Positions 44,995-53,772 of a stretch of 64,000 nucleotides of DNA are shown in pieces. The stretch is from positions 1 through 64,000 of the forward strand of contig JAEWKZ010000055.1 in the NCBI GenBank assembly GCA_023393525.1, in the 5' to 3' direction. The notes below the pieces were generated by a model. The model made no database searches. It was not told the origin of the DNA and was given only the letters and a program-made list of their open reading frames with translations. Every line of letters starts with the position of its first letter. Position 1 is the stretch's first letter. Made by a program: the position numbers and the translations under genes. Origin of the DNA: Pseudomonadota bacterium. Lineage in GTDB: Bacteria; Desulfobacterota; Desulfovibrionia; Desulfovibrionales; Desulfomicrobiaceae.

Positions 44995-45714
44995 TTAGTC
45001 GAAGGCTTTGTCCACGGTCCAGACCTTCCAGACCTTGCCGACCAGGTCGGGGCCGGGCTTGAGGGTCTGCTTGCCTGGGCGCCATCCCGAAGGCGTGGCC
45101 TGACCGCCCTTGCTTTCGCGCACCAGCTGGAAGGCCTGGATCTGGCGCAGAGTTTCCAGCACGTTGCGGCCCACGGGCGGAGTCAGAACCTCGTATGCCT
45201 GCACGACGCCGTCCGGATCGATGAGGAAGCGCCCGCGCACGTCCACGCCGCCGGCATCGTCATAGATGCCGTACATCCGGCCCAGGGCCCCGCCGCCGTC
45301 GGACAGCATGGGGAAGGGCACCTTGCCCGCCGTGATCATTTTCGAGAGTTCGTCGTCGACCCACATCTTGTGCACGAACATGCTGTCCGTGCTCACGGAC
45401 AGGACCTGCACTCCCAGCTTGACGAATTCCGCGTGCTTCTCGGCGACCGCCGAGATTTCGGTCGCTCAGACAAAGGTGAAGTCACCTGGGTAGAAGCACA
45501 GCACCACCCATTTTCCGAGGTAGTCGGACAGCCTGATGTTGGTGAAGCCGCCGTTGAAATATGCCGGGGCCGCGAAATCGGGGGCCTTTTTGCCTACCTG
45601 GATCATCGGACGCGCTCCTTGTGCTGGGATTGCCACTGCCTGCGGGGTTTCCGCCGGTGCCTGTTCCACTTCGACCCCTGGACGGGTGCAGCCTGCTGCC
45701 ACTTCTTCTGTCAT
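44995..45714 (-). CDS. prxU: selenocysteine-containing peroxiredoxin (AhpC/Prx type)
   Basis: The gene is open from ATG 45714 (GGAGG upstream) through an in-frame TGA (45466-45468) to the stop at 44995, 239 residues in all. The TGA is exactly where peroxiredoxins have the peroxidatic Cys: FYPGDFTFV-[Sec]-ATEIS, residue 83. The frame continues with LGVQVLSVSTDSMFVHKMW and the RFLIDPDGVV strand. A hairpin with GGUC loop follows ten bases after UGA (separate feature). The C-terminal resolving Cys of 2-Cys enzymes (VCP) is not present (QATPSGW), so a one-Sec mechanism with an external reductant is likely. It reduces peroxides in the cytoplasm. A 35-residue N-terminal extension precedes the domain; a second start at 45606 also has a ribosome site. 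Confidence 0.92.
45438..45455 (-). ncRNA. SECIS-like hairpin for selenocysteine insertion
   Basis: On the coding (minus) strand, UCUCGGC GGUC GCCGAGA forms a perfect seven-base stem with a GGUC tetraloop. It begins 11 nucleotides downstream of the UGA. The distance and the GGUC-containing loop match the bacterial SECIS that SelB binds in formate dehydrogenase mRNA. It is inside the coding sequence, as in all bacterial selenoprotein genes. Confidence 0.8.
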
Positions 45715-45735
45715 GTGCCGGACCTCCGGGTTTTG

Positions 45736-45760
45736 AAACTATTGATGGTAACGATAGTTT
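45736..45760. promoter_or_regulatory. inverted repeat upstream of the peroxiredoxin gene
   Basis: AAACTAT (45736-45742) and ATAGTTT (45754-45760) flank an 11-base spacer, just ahead of the peroxiredoxin start. A PerR-, OxyR- or Rrf2-type operator is possible. The site is in an AT-rich stretch, so it could also include the promoter. Confidence 0.5.
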
Positions 45761-45861
45761 TTAACGAGAACCATAGATATTTCTTACTGCGTTTGGGGGA
45801 AAAGAACAAGGGGGGATGGGATTTTTCAGGCTGCAACGACGATTCGCCCTGGGCAGGGGCC

Positions 45862-45906
45862 AAAAAAGAAGCGGGACCCGTCGCCGTTGAAGGCGCCGGG
45901 TCCCGC
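45862..45906 (-). terminator. terminator of nrfHA
   Basis: GCGGGACCCG and CGGGTCCCGC form a ten-base stem downstream of the nrfA stop. On the minus strand TTCTTTTTT follows the stem. Confidence 0.85.
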
Positions 45907-45929
45907 TGTGGATCGGGTGGAGGCCGCTG

Positions 45930-47492
45930 CTAGCTGGCGGCGGGCTTGGGGATCAGGCGACGGTTCTCGTCCCAGACCTGTTCGGACTTGGGTGTGAGCT
46001 TCAGGTACTTGAACCACTGGTGGCTGGCCAGGTGTTCGGGATCCATCTGTAGTTCCCGGCTGTGCTCCATGATGGGCGGCACCAGGGTCTTGATGTCTCC
46101 GGCCAGGGCCTGGGCCGTGGTGAAGGCCGCCGCCTGGATGGCGATGTCCACGGCCTTCTGGCTGTACTGCTGGGACTTGGCCAGGGTATCGAGGGCCTTG
46201 GTCGGGTTGTGGAAACCGACGCTGTTCTCGGCGGACACCAGATCCCAGAAGAACTGGCCCTTGCGGCACATTTCTCGGGCGTCGATCATGAGCTGGTCGT
46301 AATTGGCCGGCTTCTCGCCTTCGAATTCATTGGCCATGCGGATGGCCTCATGCGCCTTGACCGAGATGTCCTGGGCGGTCATGAGCTGTTCCCAGACCTT
46401 GTCCTGGGTGTAGATGACGCGCTGCTTGAGATAGTCCGGCGTCTTGTCCGTGTGGCACTGGCGACAGGCCTTCATGTCCGGGTCCTTCAGGGGCGAGTTC
46501 CAGTGATGGTTGGACATCTTCTTCTTGCCGTCGAGGCGGGTGTAGCTCATGTGGCAGTCCGCGCAGCTCACGCCGGCCGCGCCGTGCACGCCGTTATGCC
46601 AGGTTTCGTACTCGGGGTGCTGGGCTTTGAGCATGGGGGTCTTGGACACGGGATGCACCCAGTCCACGAAGTTGCCTTCGAAGCCGGGGGTCGTGGTGTC
46701 GCCATGACTCTTGTAGTAGGAGTAGATTTCTTCGGGGTCCTTGCCCTGCGCCCAGGGGAAGACCGGTTTTTTTGCCGGGCCCTGGCCCTTGTCGGTGAAG
46801 TAGTACTCGACGTGGCACTGGCCGCACATGAGCGCGCGCTGCTCGTTGCGGGGCAGGGTCTTGAAATCCTTGCCCTCGGCCTTCAGGTGGTCCTGCAGGG
46901 GCACGGAATACAGACGCAGCTCCATGTTGGCCGGGTCATGGCAGTTCGCGCAGCCGATGGTGTTCTCGTCCATGTCGACTTCTTCGCGGAATTCGTTGAA
47001 ATCCTTGGCCCAGAACTCGTCGCCGTATTTGCCGACCCATTCGTTCATCTTGGCGCCTTTGCAGTTCCAGCAGGTGGCGGGCAGGTCCGCCTTTTCGGCG
47101 TAGCGGTTCAGGCGGTCGATGTTCAAGATGTCCTTGATGGCGTAAGTGTGTCCGCGCGCCGCCTTGTATTCGTAGCTGAAGGGATAGCCGAGCCAGAGGT
47201 TCTTCAGGTACGGCTGGGCGTGCTTGTACCCCTTGGGCAGGGGATTCACGTTGTCGTGCTTGTCGTAGGCAACGGACCCGCCGTACTCGGTCATGATCTC
47301 GGATTCGTTGTTGCGCAGGTACGTTTCGTAATGCAGCGGAAATTCGGACTTGAAGGCGGAGTTCTTGATTTCATCGGACTTGAGGCTGGTCTTGAAGGTC
47401 GGCGGAACGGGCTCGGTCGCCTCGGAACAGGCGCTCAAAGCCAGGGCCATTCCCACGGCCAGCATGGCGAAAAGGGGAAGATTCTTACGCAT
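45930..47492 (-). CDS. nrfA: pentahaem cytochrome c nitrite reductase, catalytic subunit NrfA
   Basis: The 520-residue protein has five c-type haem motifs in the NrfA order: the lysine-ligated catalytic CWNCK at residues 141-145, then CANCH, CGQCH, CADCH and CRQCH. A lipobox (LALSAC) in the signal peptide indicates a periplasmic lipoprotein, common in Desulfovibrio. The enzyme reduces nitrite to ammonia with six electrons supplied by NrfH and the menaquinone pool; it also reduces nitric oxide and hydroxylamine. It overlaps nrfH by eight bases. It gives these sulfate reducers protection from nitrite and a possible respiratory route. Confidence 0.97.
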   Translation of the reverse strand: MRKNLPLFAMLAVGMALALSACSEATEPVPPTFKTSLKSDEIKNSAFKSEFPLHYETYLRNNESEIMTEYGGSVAYDKHDNVNPLPKGYKHAQPYLKNLWLGYPFSYEYKAARGHTYAIKDILNIDRLNRYAEKADLPATCWNCKGAKMNEWVGKYGDEFWAKDFNEFREEVDMDENTIGCANCHDPANMELRLYSVPLQDHLKAEGKDFKTLPRNEQRALMCGQCHVEYYFTDKGQGPAKKPVFPWAQGKDPEEIYSYYKSHGDTTTPGFEGNFVDWVHPVSKTPMLKAQHPEYETWHNGVHGAAGVSCADCHMSYTRLDGKKKMSNHHWNSPLKDPDMKACRQCHTDKTPDYLKQRVIYTQDKVWEQLMTAQDISVKAHEAIRMANEFEGEKPANYDQLMIDAREMCRKGQFFWDLVSAENSVGFHNPTKALDTLAKSQQYSQKAVDIAIQAAAFTTAQALAGDIKTLVPPIMEHSRELQMDPEHLASHQWFKYLKLTPKSEQVWDENRRLIPKPAAS

Positions 47493-47961
47493 CGGCGGCG
47501 CTCCTTTTGGCTACGGGGATTTTTGGAGTGTGGGGCACATGACGGTGGCAGTCGGTGCAGAATTCCTTGCTTTGCATGACCACGGTGGACGTGGTGGAGC
47601 TGTGGCAACGCTGACAGTTCGCCTGCGTCACTTCCTTGGTCTCCTCGCCCGGATGGATGAGGTCTGGAATGCTGCTCGTGGCCGTGGCCAGGATGTCCCT
47701 GGCGCCTTCCTTGGTCTTGAACGGGATCTTGGCGATCAGGTTGTGCGGGGCGTGGCATTCGTTGCAGGCCAGTTCGGCATGGACCGAGCGCTTGTGCGTC
47801 AACGCCGCTTCGGCCATGGAATGGCAACTGCCGCAGAACATGGCCTGATCCGTGGCGGTCATGGCCAGGGCCACTCCCACGGTGACCACGATGCCCGCAA
47901 TGGCCGGAGGCAGGAAAAACCACCATCCTCGTCCACGGGGTGCATCTTGTTTTGGGGGCAT
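47485..47961 (-). CDS. nrfH: tetrahaem cytochrome c NrfH
   Basis: From the ATG at 47961 (GGAGGGA upstream) the product has 158 residues, one membrane anchor (FFLPPAIAGIVVTVGVALAM) and four haem motifs CGSCH, CNECH, CQRCH and CTDCH. It is the NapC/NirT-type quinol oxidase that feeds NrfA in the periplasm. The stop overlaps the nrfA start. An upstream ORF extension to 48048 has no ribosome site. The intergenic region to the divergent regulator (48,000-48,170) is AT-rich and probably carries a shared control region. Confidence 0.95.
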   Translation of the reverse strand: MPPKQDAPRGRGWWFFLPPAIAGIVVTVGVALAMTATDQAMFCGSCHSMAEAALTHKRSVHAELACNECHAPHNLIAKIPFKTKEGARDILATATSSIPDLIHPGEETKEVTQANCQRCHSSTTSTVVMQSKEFCTDCHRHVPHTPKIPVAKRSAADA

Positions 47962-48167
47962 ACTCCCTCCTGTAAAAGTATGTTGGAACCGGGGCGCGAG
48001 CCCTGTCGTCTCCAGAACGACCGGGCGGTGTCCGAATTCATGGTGCACTCTCTAGCAAAAATTTTCAACCATGTGGAGTTAAAGTTGTAACGGAATTGAA
48101 ACATGTGTATCGGCATGAGCCTGACATGCGCAAGTCCCAACGGGGCCGCGCTGACAGGGAGGGTGGT

Positions 48168-48857
48168 TTGACGCAGCAGAGAATCCTGATCATCGACGAC
48201 GACCCGGACATCGTCACGACCGTCAAGGCCAATCTGGAGCTTGACGGCTTCGCGGTGCTGAGCGCGGCTGGCGGAGCGCCGGGCCTTGCCGCCGCGCGGA
48301 CCGAAGCGCCTGACCTCGTGCTTCTGGACCTGGGCCTGCCCGACATCGACGGGATCAAGGTCTGCCAGACCTTGCGGCGCGAGAGCGAGGTGCCGGTCAT
48401 CATGCTCTCGGCCCGGGACACGGTCGCGGACAAGCTCCTGGGGCTGGAGTGCGGGGCCGACGACTATCTGGTCAAACCCTTCAACGCCCTGGAACTCTCG
48501 GCCCGCATCCGCACTGTGCTGCGCAGGGTCCGGCGCAGCGAAACGACCGCCACGCACCGCAACGGCAACATCGTTCTGGATTTCCGCACCCTTCAGGCCA
48601 CTCTCCAGGGCCGCCACTCAAACCTGACCCGGACCGAGTTCGCGTTGCTCGAACTCTTCATCGCCCATCCCGGAGAAACCCTGAGCCGCGATTTTATCCA
48701 GAGCCAGAATTGGGGCGACTCCAAGCTCTATTCCCACAGCCGGGCCGTGGACGTGCACGTGCAGCGCCTGCGCAAGAAGATCGAGGAAAATCCCCAGGTC
48801 CCGCGTTTCATCCTGACCGTGGCCGGAGTCGGCTACAAGTTCGAACCCAATCCTTGA
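48168..48857 (+). CDS. OmpR-family response regulator
   Basis: From the TTG at 48168, preceded by AGGGAGGG, the product has 229 residues. REC domain (LIIDDDPDIV, LLDLGLPDIDG, DYLVKPF) precedes a winged-helix DNA-binding domain (LTRTEFALLELFIAHPGETL, RAVDVHVQRLRKKIE). It is divergent from nrfHA with about 200 bases between, so control of nitrite reduction is a reasonable inference. Its kinase may be the DUF3365 protein encoded one gene further on the opposite strand. The earlier TTG at 48096 has no ribosome site. Confidence 0.9.
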   Translation: MTQQRILIIDDDPDIVTTVKANLELDGFAVLSAAGGAPGLAAARTEAPDLVLLDLGLPDIDGIKVCQTLRRESEVPVIMLSARDTVADKLLGLECGADDYLVKPFNALELSARIRTVLRRVRRSETTATHRNGNIVLDFRTLQATLQGRHSNLTRTEFALLELFIAHPGETLSRDFIQSQNWGDSKLYSHSRAVDVHVQRLRKKIEENPQVPRFILTVAGVGYKFEPNP

Positions 48858-48942
48858 CAGGCGGCGTGCCGAAGTCGCGCCGCTCGGCAGGCGGTCGCTT
48901 GGCCGCACCTCGTTTTTTTCGCTTTTCCCTGGAATTTCGGAC

Positions 48943-48970
48943 AAAAAAAAGCCCGTCAGGTGACGGGCTT
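48943..48970 (-). terminator. terminator of the RNA-binding protein gene
   Basis: AAGCCCGTCA and TGACGGGCTT pair, and eight T follow on the minus strand. Confidence 0.9.
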
Positions 48971-48992
48971 CATCGTGATCGTAGTGCTGCGC

Positions 48993-49268
48993 TTAGTAGC
49001 GGGAGCGGCTATCGGAGCGGCTTTCACGGGGCTGCGCTTCGTTGACCTTCAGGTTGCGTCCCTGGCAGTCGGTACCGTTCAGCGCCTGGATGGACTTGCG
49101 TGCGCCTTCGTCATCCATTTCGACGAAGCCGAAGCCACGGGAGCGGCCGGTTTCGCGATCTTCAATGACGTGGGCAGAGCTGACCTGACCGTACTGGGAA
49201 AACATGGCGTGCAGATCTGCATCAGTGGTCGACCAGGACAAATTTCCAACATAGATGTTCTTAGACAA
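48993..49268 (-). CDS. RRM-domain RNA-binding protein
   Basis: The product has 91 residues from a TTG start at 49268 with GGAG upstream. It is essentially one RNA-recognition motif: RNP2 is IYVGNLSW and RNP1 is RGFGFVEM, with a short SRSDSRSRY tail. Small RRM proteins of this kind (Rbp) are common in deltaproteobacteria and cyanobacteria and bind RNA, often in cold adaptation. A leader of about 150 bases lies between the start and the divergent upstream DNA, which could carry post-transcriptional control. It is monocistronic. Confidence 0.9.
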   Translation of the reverse strand: MSKNIYVGNLSWSTTDADLHAMFSQYGQVSSAHVIEDRETGRSRGFGFVEMDDEGARKSIQALNGTDCQGRNLKVNEAQPRESRSDSRSRY

Positions 49269-49627
49269 GACAGTAACTCCAAAGAAAAAAAAGTAAAAAG
49301 AAAAACCTTGTTCCTGCTGGAAACAGCTACCGGCAGGATTGCGGAACAATGAAGATGGATTCGATTGTGAATTCACGTTTCCATTTCCGCCAAAGTCAGC
49401 AGTCACTAGGTGGGCTGGATTTCAATGTCAACGCTTATTATTTTTATTTTTGATGCAAAATGGCGTTTCAGGTCAAAAATTATATTCAATGGGCTTGAAT
49501 AGAACATCTATTTATTTTGGAAGTATTTTTCGCCCGTTTTCCGGATACGGGTTGTTGAAGGGTGAAATGTTCCGCCAAGCGTTCAAGGTCCACGGCGTCG
49601 GACAGGGATGGTTTTCCGGGAGCGCGC

Positions 49628-51232
49628 CTATTCTTTCGCCGTCGGCAGGGTGAAGGTGAAGACGCTGCCCCCGCCGGGGTTGTCCTCGACCCAGATGCGT
49701 CCTCCGTGAGCGCGTACGATCTGGCTGCAGATGGCCAGGCCCAGCCCTGTCCCACCGGGCTTTCCGCCTGTGCCGGACGAGGGCGCGGTGTGGAATTTCT
49801 TGAAAATGGCGAGCCTGTCGCAGGGGGCGACGCCCGGTCCCTGGTCCCTGACCTGAATGCGGATCTTGTCATCCTCGCGCTGGAGGGCGAAGCCGATGAC
49901 CCCGCCAGCCGGGGAGTATTTGATGGCGTTGTCGGTCAGGTTGACGATGACCTGCTCGGTGCGCTCCACGTCCGCCAGGGCGATCATGGGGCCGGTTGGA
50001 GCGAGGCTCAGGCGCAGTCCGCGCTCTTCGGCCAGCGGACTCATGATTTCCACGATCTCTCCCACCAGCTCGGTCATGTCCGTCGGAGCGAAGTTCCAGT
50101 CGATCTTTTCCGCCTCGATGCGGGTGATGTCGAAGATATCCGTGACCAGATGCGTGAGGCGGCTTACGTTCTTGTCCATGATGTGCAGATAGTCCTGCCT
50201 GTCGGCGGAGGCCTCGGTGCGCCTCAAATAGTCGAGCCCGCCACGGATGGAGGTCAGGGGGGAGCGCAGTTCGTGCGACATGGTGGCCAGAAATTCGCTC
50301 TTCAGGCGATCCAGGGTCTTGAGTTCCTCATTGGCCAGGGCCAGCTCGCTGGTCGCGTTCTGCACCTCTTCCTCCAGCCGGTTGCGACCTTCTTCCAGCT
50401 TGGCGCTCATGGTGCTCAATGCCTGGCCCACGCGATCCATTTCATGGCTGCTGCCGATATGGACTCTGCCGGGGAATTGCCCTTGGCTGATGCCGTCGGC
50501 CACGGCTTCAAGGGTGCCAAGGGGCCTGAGCACCAGGTGGCGGACCAGGAAATACAGGGTCATGACCGTGAGCACGATGAGCGCCAGGGCCGAAACGAAA
50601 AGCTGCATTTTTCCACGGCTCAGCGAGTCGAGCACGTGCTGTACAGGGAGGTGGATGCTCAGGCAGCCGCTGACCGTCCCTCTGGTGTAGTTCTTGTGGC
50701 AGGACAGGCAGGTCTCGTCGACATAGAGGGGGGCTGAATACTGGAACACCGCCTCTCCGTCGTGGTCGGCGATGGCGTAATATTCCGTGTTTTCCGCCCG
50801 GGCGAAGCGTTTTATGGCCGCCGTTTCGAACGCGTCGGGCCTGTTTTCGGGATTCATGGGCGCGATGCCCGCCAGCCGGAAGCGGTACAGGTTCTGGCGG
50901 TAGGAGTAGAGGGAAAGCTGCTTGGTGACCATGGACGGGGTGAAGCGCTGCATGACGCCCCGATCCGTGGGCAGAAGGTCGGTATAGAACGCGCCGCCGC
51001 CTTGGGCGCCGGGGGTGTCCTGGCGCAGGAACAGGCCCTGGCTGTCCGAGACCCACTGGCGGGTCAGGATGATCTGGCGGGTCAGGAGTCGGGCCTGGTT
51101 GAGCACCTGGGTCCAGGCCTGCCGCTCCTCGGCCACGCCCTGCCAGAGGAAGATGATGCCCAGGAGCGGCACCACGATGCAGACTATGGCCGACATGAAC
51201 TTGAACTGCAAAGAACCCCGAAAACCGCGCAT
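49628..51232 (-). CDS. sensor histidine kinase with haem-binding DUF3365 domain
   Basis: From the ATG at 51232 (GGAGGAA upstream) the product has 534 residues: an N-terminal helix (FMSAIVCIVVPLLGIIFL), a periplasmic DUF3365 domain with the c-type haem motif CLSCHKNY near residue 175, a second membrane helix, HAMP, HisKA (FLATMSHELRSPLTSIRGG) and HATPase (NAIKYSPAGG, GGTGLGLAICSQI). DUF3365 domains bind haem and can sense redox state or gases. Given the nrf genes nearby, nitrite or nitric oxide is a reasonable candidate, by inference. It is likely to pair with the response regulator encoded about 2 kb to its left. Confidence 0.88.
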   Translation of the reverse strand: MRGFRGSLQFKFMSAIVCIVVPLLGIIFLWQGVAEERQAWTQVLNQARLLTRQIILTRQWVSDSQGLFLRQDTPGAQGGGAFYTDLLPTDRGVMQRFTPSMVTKQLSLYSYRQNLYRFRLAGIAPMNPENRPDAFETAAIKRFARAENTEYYAIADHDGEAVFQYSAPLYVDETCLSCHKNYTRGTVSGCLSIHLPVQHVLDSLSRGKMQLFVSALALIVLTVMTLYFLVRHLVLRPLGTLEAVADGISQGQFPGRVHIGSSHEMDRVGQALSTMSAKLEEGRNRLEEEVQNATSELALANEELKTLDRLKSEFLATMSHELRSPLTSIRGGLDYLRRTEASADRQDYLHIMDKNVSRLTHLVTDIFDITRIEAEKIDWNFAPTDMTELVGEIVEIMSPLAEERGLRLSLAPTGPMIALADVERTEQVIVNLTDNAIKYSPAGGVIGFALQREDDKIRIQVRDQGPGVAPCDRLAIFKKFHTAPSSGTGGKPGGTGLGLAICSQIVRAHGGRIWVEDNPGGGSVFTFTLPTAKE

Positions 51233-51525
51233 GACCGTTCCTCCCGGGCAGCAGATGAGCCACAATCCCCCTTCTCGTCAACGGCGGAGCCATGGAAATC
51301 TTGCGGATTCATGGCCGCCGCGTCGTTGTTTTTGAGGCCGCCGCAAGTTAGGGTGCGTCATCCGAAATTGTTGCTTGGCCCATCGTGGGAAAGAGCATGA
51401 TCGCAGGAGGTGGCATGCGCTGTCTGAGGAATGAGGTGATTTTCGCTCGAGAGGCCGCCGGGTTTTATCTGTTTCCGGGGGCAGGGCTTGACAGGGTCGG
51501 GAAGGACGTGCAGATTAGTGACACG

Positions 51526-51551
51526 ATAATAATTAAAATAGTGTTTATTAT
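51526..51551. promoter_or_regulatory. inverted repeat upstream of the MOT1 gene
   Basis: ATAATAA (51526-51532) and TTATTAT (51545-51551) are separated by 12 bases, 45 bases before the transporter start. It resembles a ModE- or TunR-type operator only in its general form. A molybdate-responsive regulator is an inference from the downstream genes. Confidence 0.4.
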
Positions 51552-51596
51552 GGCAGCGTGTTCGGATTGCGTCGAGGCGATGCGCGGAGGACTGAT

Positions 51597-52784
51597 ATGA
51601 AATACAGCATCAATCGTCATGAGATTGCGGGGTCTCTGGGAGATTTGGGGGTTCTGCTGCCCATTGCCGTGAGCATGGTGCTCGTGAACGGTCTTCCGCC
51701 CGCAGGGGTGTTTTTGGCCATCGGACTCTACTACATTTTTTCGGGGATGTATTTCGGGGTGACCACGCCGGTGCAGCCCATGAAGGTCATCGGCTCCTAC
51801 GCGGTGGCCATGGCCCTGTCGGCGGATGTCATCCAGGCTTCGAGCCTGTGGATCGGCGTCCTGCTCCTGGCTATCGGCTTGAGCGGGGCCATGAAGCGGA
51901 TTACCCGTTTCGTGCCCAAGGTCATTGTGCGGGGCGTCCAGCTGTCCACGGGCGTGCTGCTCCTGGCGCAAGGCGTGCGGTTCATTCTCGGCACAAGCTC
52001 CACCCAGTTGCAGCACAAGCTGAGCGAGCCGTTTCTGGCTGTTTCCTCTCTCGGAGTGTTGCAGCTCAGCTGGGTCTTCGGGCTGATCGCCGTGGTTTTG
52101 ACCCTTTTTCTGATCAACAGCCGTCGTTTTCCAGCCGCCACGGTTGTCGTCGGCTTCGGTTTTTTGATGGGGATTCTGCTGGGCAATGGCGTGTCCATGG
52201 ACGCCCTGGGCGTTCATTTCCCGGATTTTTTTCCGACTGGCTGGCCCAGCTGGGTGTCCTTTTCCACCGCCCTTTTTGTCCTCGCCCTGCCGCAGCTGCC
52301 CATGACCCTGGGCAATGCGGTCCTGGCCAATGAGGACCTGGCCAGGGAATATTTTGGCGACAAAGCTTCACGGACCACGGGCAAGGCCCTGTGCGTCAGC
52401 ATGGGACTCGCCAACATCGGCAGCTTCATGCTCGGCGGCATCCCCATGTGCCATGGAGCCGGGGGCCTGGCCGCGCACTATCGGTTCGGCGCCCGCACCG
52501 CCGGTTCCAACGTCTTTATCGGCGGGCTGTTCGTGGTCGTGTCCCTGTTTTTTGGTTCGGAGGTGCTGGCCATCGCCCAGCTCATGCCCATGTCGGTGCT
52601 CGGGGCACTCTTGGTGTTCGCGGGGGCGCAGCTGGCCATGACCGTGCGGGACATCACCGACAAGAAGGAATTTTTTGTATGCATGGCCATGCTGGGGATA
52701 ACGCTGGCATCCAACCTGGCTTTGGGGTATCTGGCGGGCATGGCCCTTGATTACCTGCTGAAGCGTGAGATGTTCGATATCTAG
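51597..52784 (+). CDS. MOT1-type molybdate/sulfate transporter
   Basis: From the ATG at 51597 the product has 395 residues and about ten membrane helices. It contains the family signature PMCHGAGGLAAHYRFGART, FGVTTPVQPMKVIGSYAVAM and LPQLPMTLGNAVLANEDL. MOT1 proteins carry molybdate (some sulfate) in plants and bacteria. In the bacterial chromosome it is followed by a molybdenum storage-like protein gene, 65 bases on, which strengthens the molybdate reading. The pair would support molybdo- or tungsto-enzymes of a sulfate reducer. Confidence 0.85.
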   Translation: MKYSINRHEIAGSLGDLGVLLPIAVSMVLVNGLPPAGVFLAIGLYYIFSGMYFGVTTPVQPMKVIGSYAVAMALSADVIQASSLWIGVLLLAIGLSGAMKRITRFVPKVIVRGVQLSTGVLLLAQGVRFILGTSSTQLQHKLSEPFLAVSSLGVLQLSWVFGLIAVVLTLFLINSRRFPAATVVVGFGFLMGILLGNGVSMDALGVHFPDFFPTGWPSWVSFSTALFVLALPQLPMTLGNAVLANEDLAREYFGDKASRTTGKALCVSMGLANIGSFMLGGIPMCHGAGGLAAHYRFGARTAGSNVFIGGLFVVVSLFFGSEVLAIAQLMPMSVLGALLVFAGAQLAMTVRDITDKKEFFVCMAMLGITLASNLALGYLAGMALDYLLKREMFDI

Positions 52785-52849
52785 CCTTCGCGCGCCGATG
52801 ATGCCTTGACGCGGGTATCGCCCTGAAATTTTGTCATTGAAAGAAAACC

Positions 52850-53713
52850 ATGGAGGAAGCCTTGAGTTCACTTATCAAAGAAAAAACAGAGTCCGGCAGA
52901 TTGCATATCGACACTCCGCTCATGGGAGAGTCCCTGGTCAGCAAGAAGTTCTTGGCCAAAACCGAATCCTCGGAATATTTCCGGATGCATCCGGATGTGA
53001 ATGTGCTCAAGATCGGCGGGCAATCCATCATGGATCGCGGTTCCAAGGCGCTTTTTCCCATCATCGACGTGCTGATTCAGGCCAAGGAGCAGTTCAAGAT
53101 TCTGCTTATGACCGGTGGCGGCACGCGAGCGCGCCACGTCTACAATATCGGCGTGGACCTCGGCATGCCCACGGGCGTGCTGTCCAAACTCGGGGACAAG
53201 GTTTCCTCCCAGAATGCAGAAATGCTGGCCGTGCTCCTGGCCAAGCATGGCGGGGTGCGCATCGGCCACGGCGACAACCTGGAACAGCTGACCATGTTCT
53301 GCCGCGAAGGCTACCTGCCCATCACCACGGGCATCCCGCCTTACGGTTTCTTCGAGCATCCGGCGGAATTCGGGTCCATCCCGCCGCATCGCACCGACAG
53401 CGGCGCGTTTCTGCTCGCCGAGAATATCGGCGCGAAGTCCCTCATTTATCTGAAGGACGAGCGGGGCCTGTACAGCGACGATCCCAAGAAGGCCAAAAAC
53501 ATCGAGGAACTGCGATTCATCGACCGCATCTCCGTGTCCGATCTCATGGCCATGGATCTGGACGATCTCATCGTGGAGCGGCCTGTCCTGACCTTTCTCA
53601 AGCATTCCAAATGCCTGAAGGAATTTCAGGTCATCGATGCCCTGCGTCATCCCGAGCACATCCTGGCTGCGCTCAACGGCGAGCATGTGGGCACCATCGT
53701 CTACAAGGATTAG
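52850..53713 (+). CDS. molybdenum storage protein-like amino-acid kinase fold protein
   Basis: The 287-residue protein has the uridylate-kinase-like fold of MosA/MosB: NVLKIGGQSIMDRGSKALF, LLMTGGGTRARHVYNIG, and ENIGAKSLIYLKDERGLYSDD. In Azotobacter these proteins form a cage that stores molybdate or tungstate as polyoxometalate clusters with ATP. Its place directly after a MOT1 transporter supports storage rather than UMP phosphorylation. It is one subunit type only; the Azotobacter protein uses two. The gene ends at a strong hairpin. Confidence 0.82.
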   Translation: MEEALSSLIKEKTESGRLHIDTPLMGESLVSKKFLAKTESSEYFRMHPDVNVLKIGGQSIMDRGSKALFPIIDVLIQAKEQFKILLMTGGGTRARHVYNIGVDLGMPTGVLSKLGDKVSSQNAEMLAVLLAKHGGVRIGHGDNLEQLTMFCREGYLPITTGIPPYGFFEHPAEFGSIPPHRTDSGAFLLAENIGAKSLIYLKDERGLYSDDPKKAKNIEELRFIDRISVSDLMAMDLDDLIVERPVLTFLKHSKCLKEFQVIDALRHPEHILAALNGEHVGTIVYKD

Positions 53714-53717
53714 CAAC

Positions 53718-53756
53718 GCAAGAAAGGCCGCCCCGATTTGGGACGGCCTTTCTTGC
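53718..53756. terminator. bidirectional hairpin terminator
   Basis: GCAAGAAAGGCCG and CGGCCTTTCTTGC pair; the stem contains AAAG/CTTT so it can end transcripts from both sides. It lies between the convergent storage-like and small protein genes. Confidence 0.8.
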
Positions 53757-53772
53757 GCGCAGTAAAAGTCGG

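Noticed and set aside
44995..45714. Peroxiredoxin gene as a pseudogene with a nonsense codon
   Set aside because: The stop is TGA at the peroxidatic Cys codon, reading frame and conservation continue normally, and a SECIS hairpin follows at the right distance. Selenocysteine is the better explanation.
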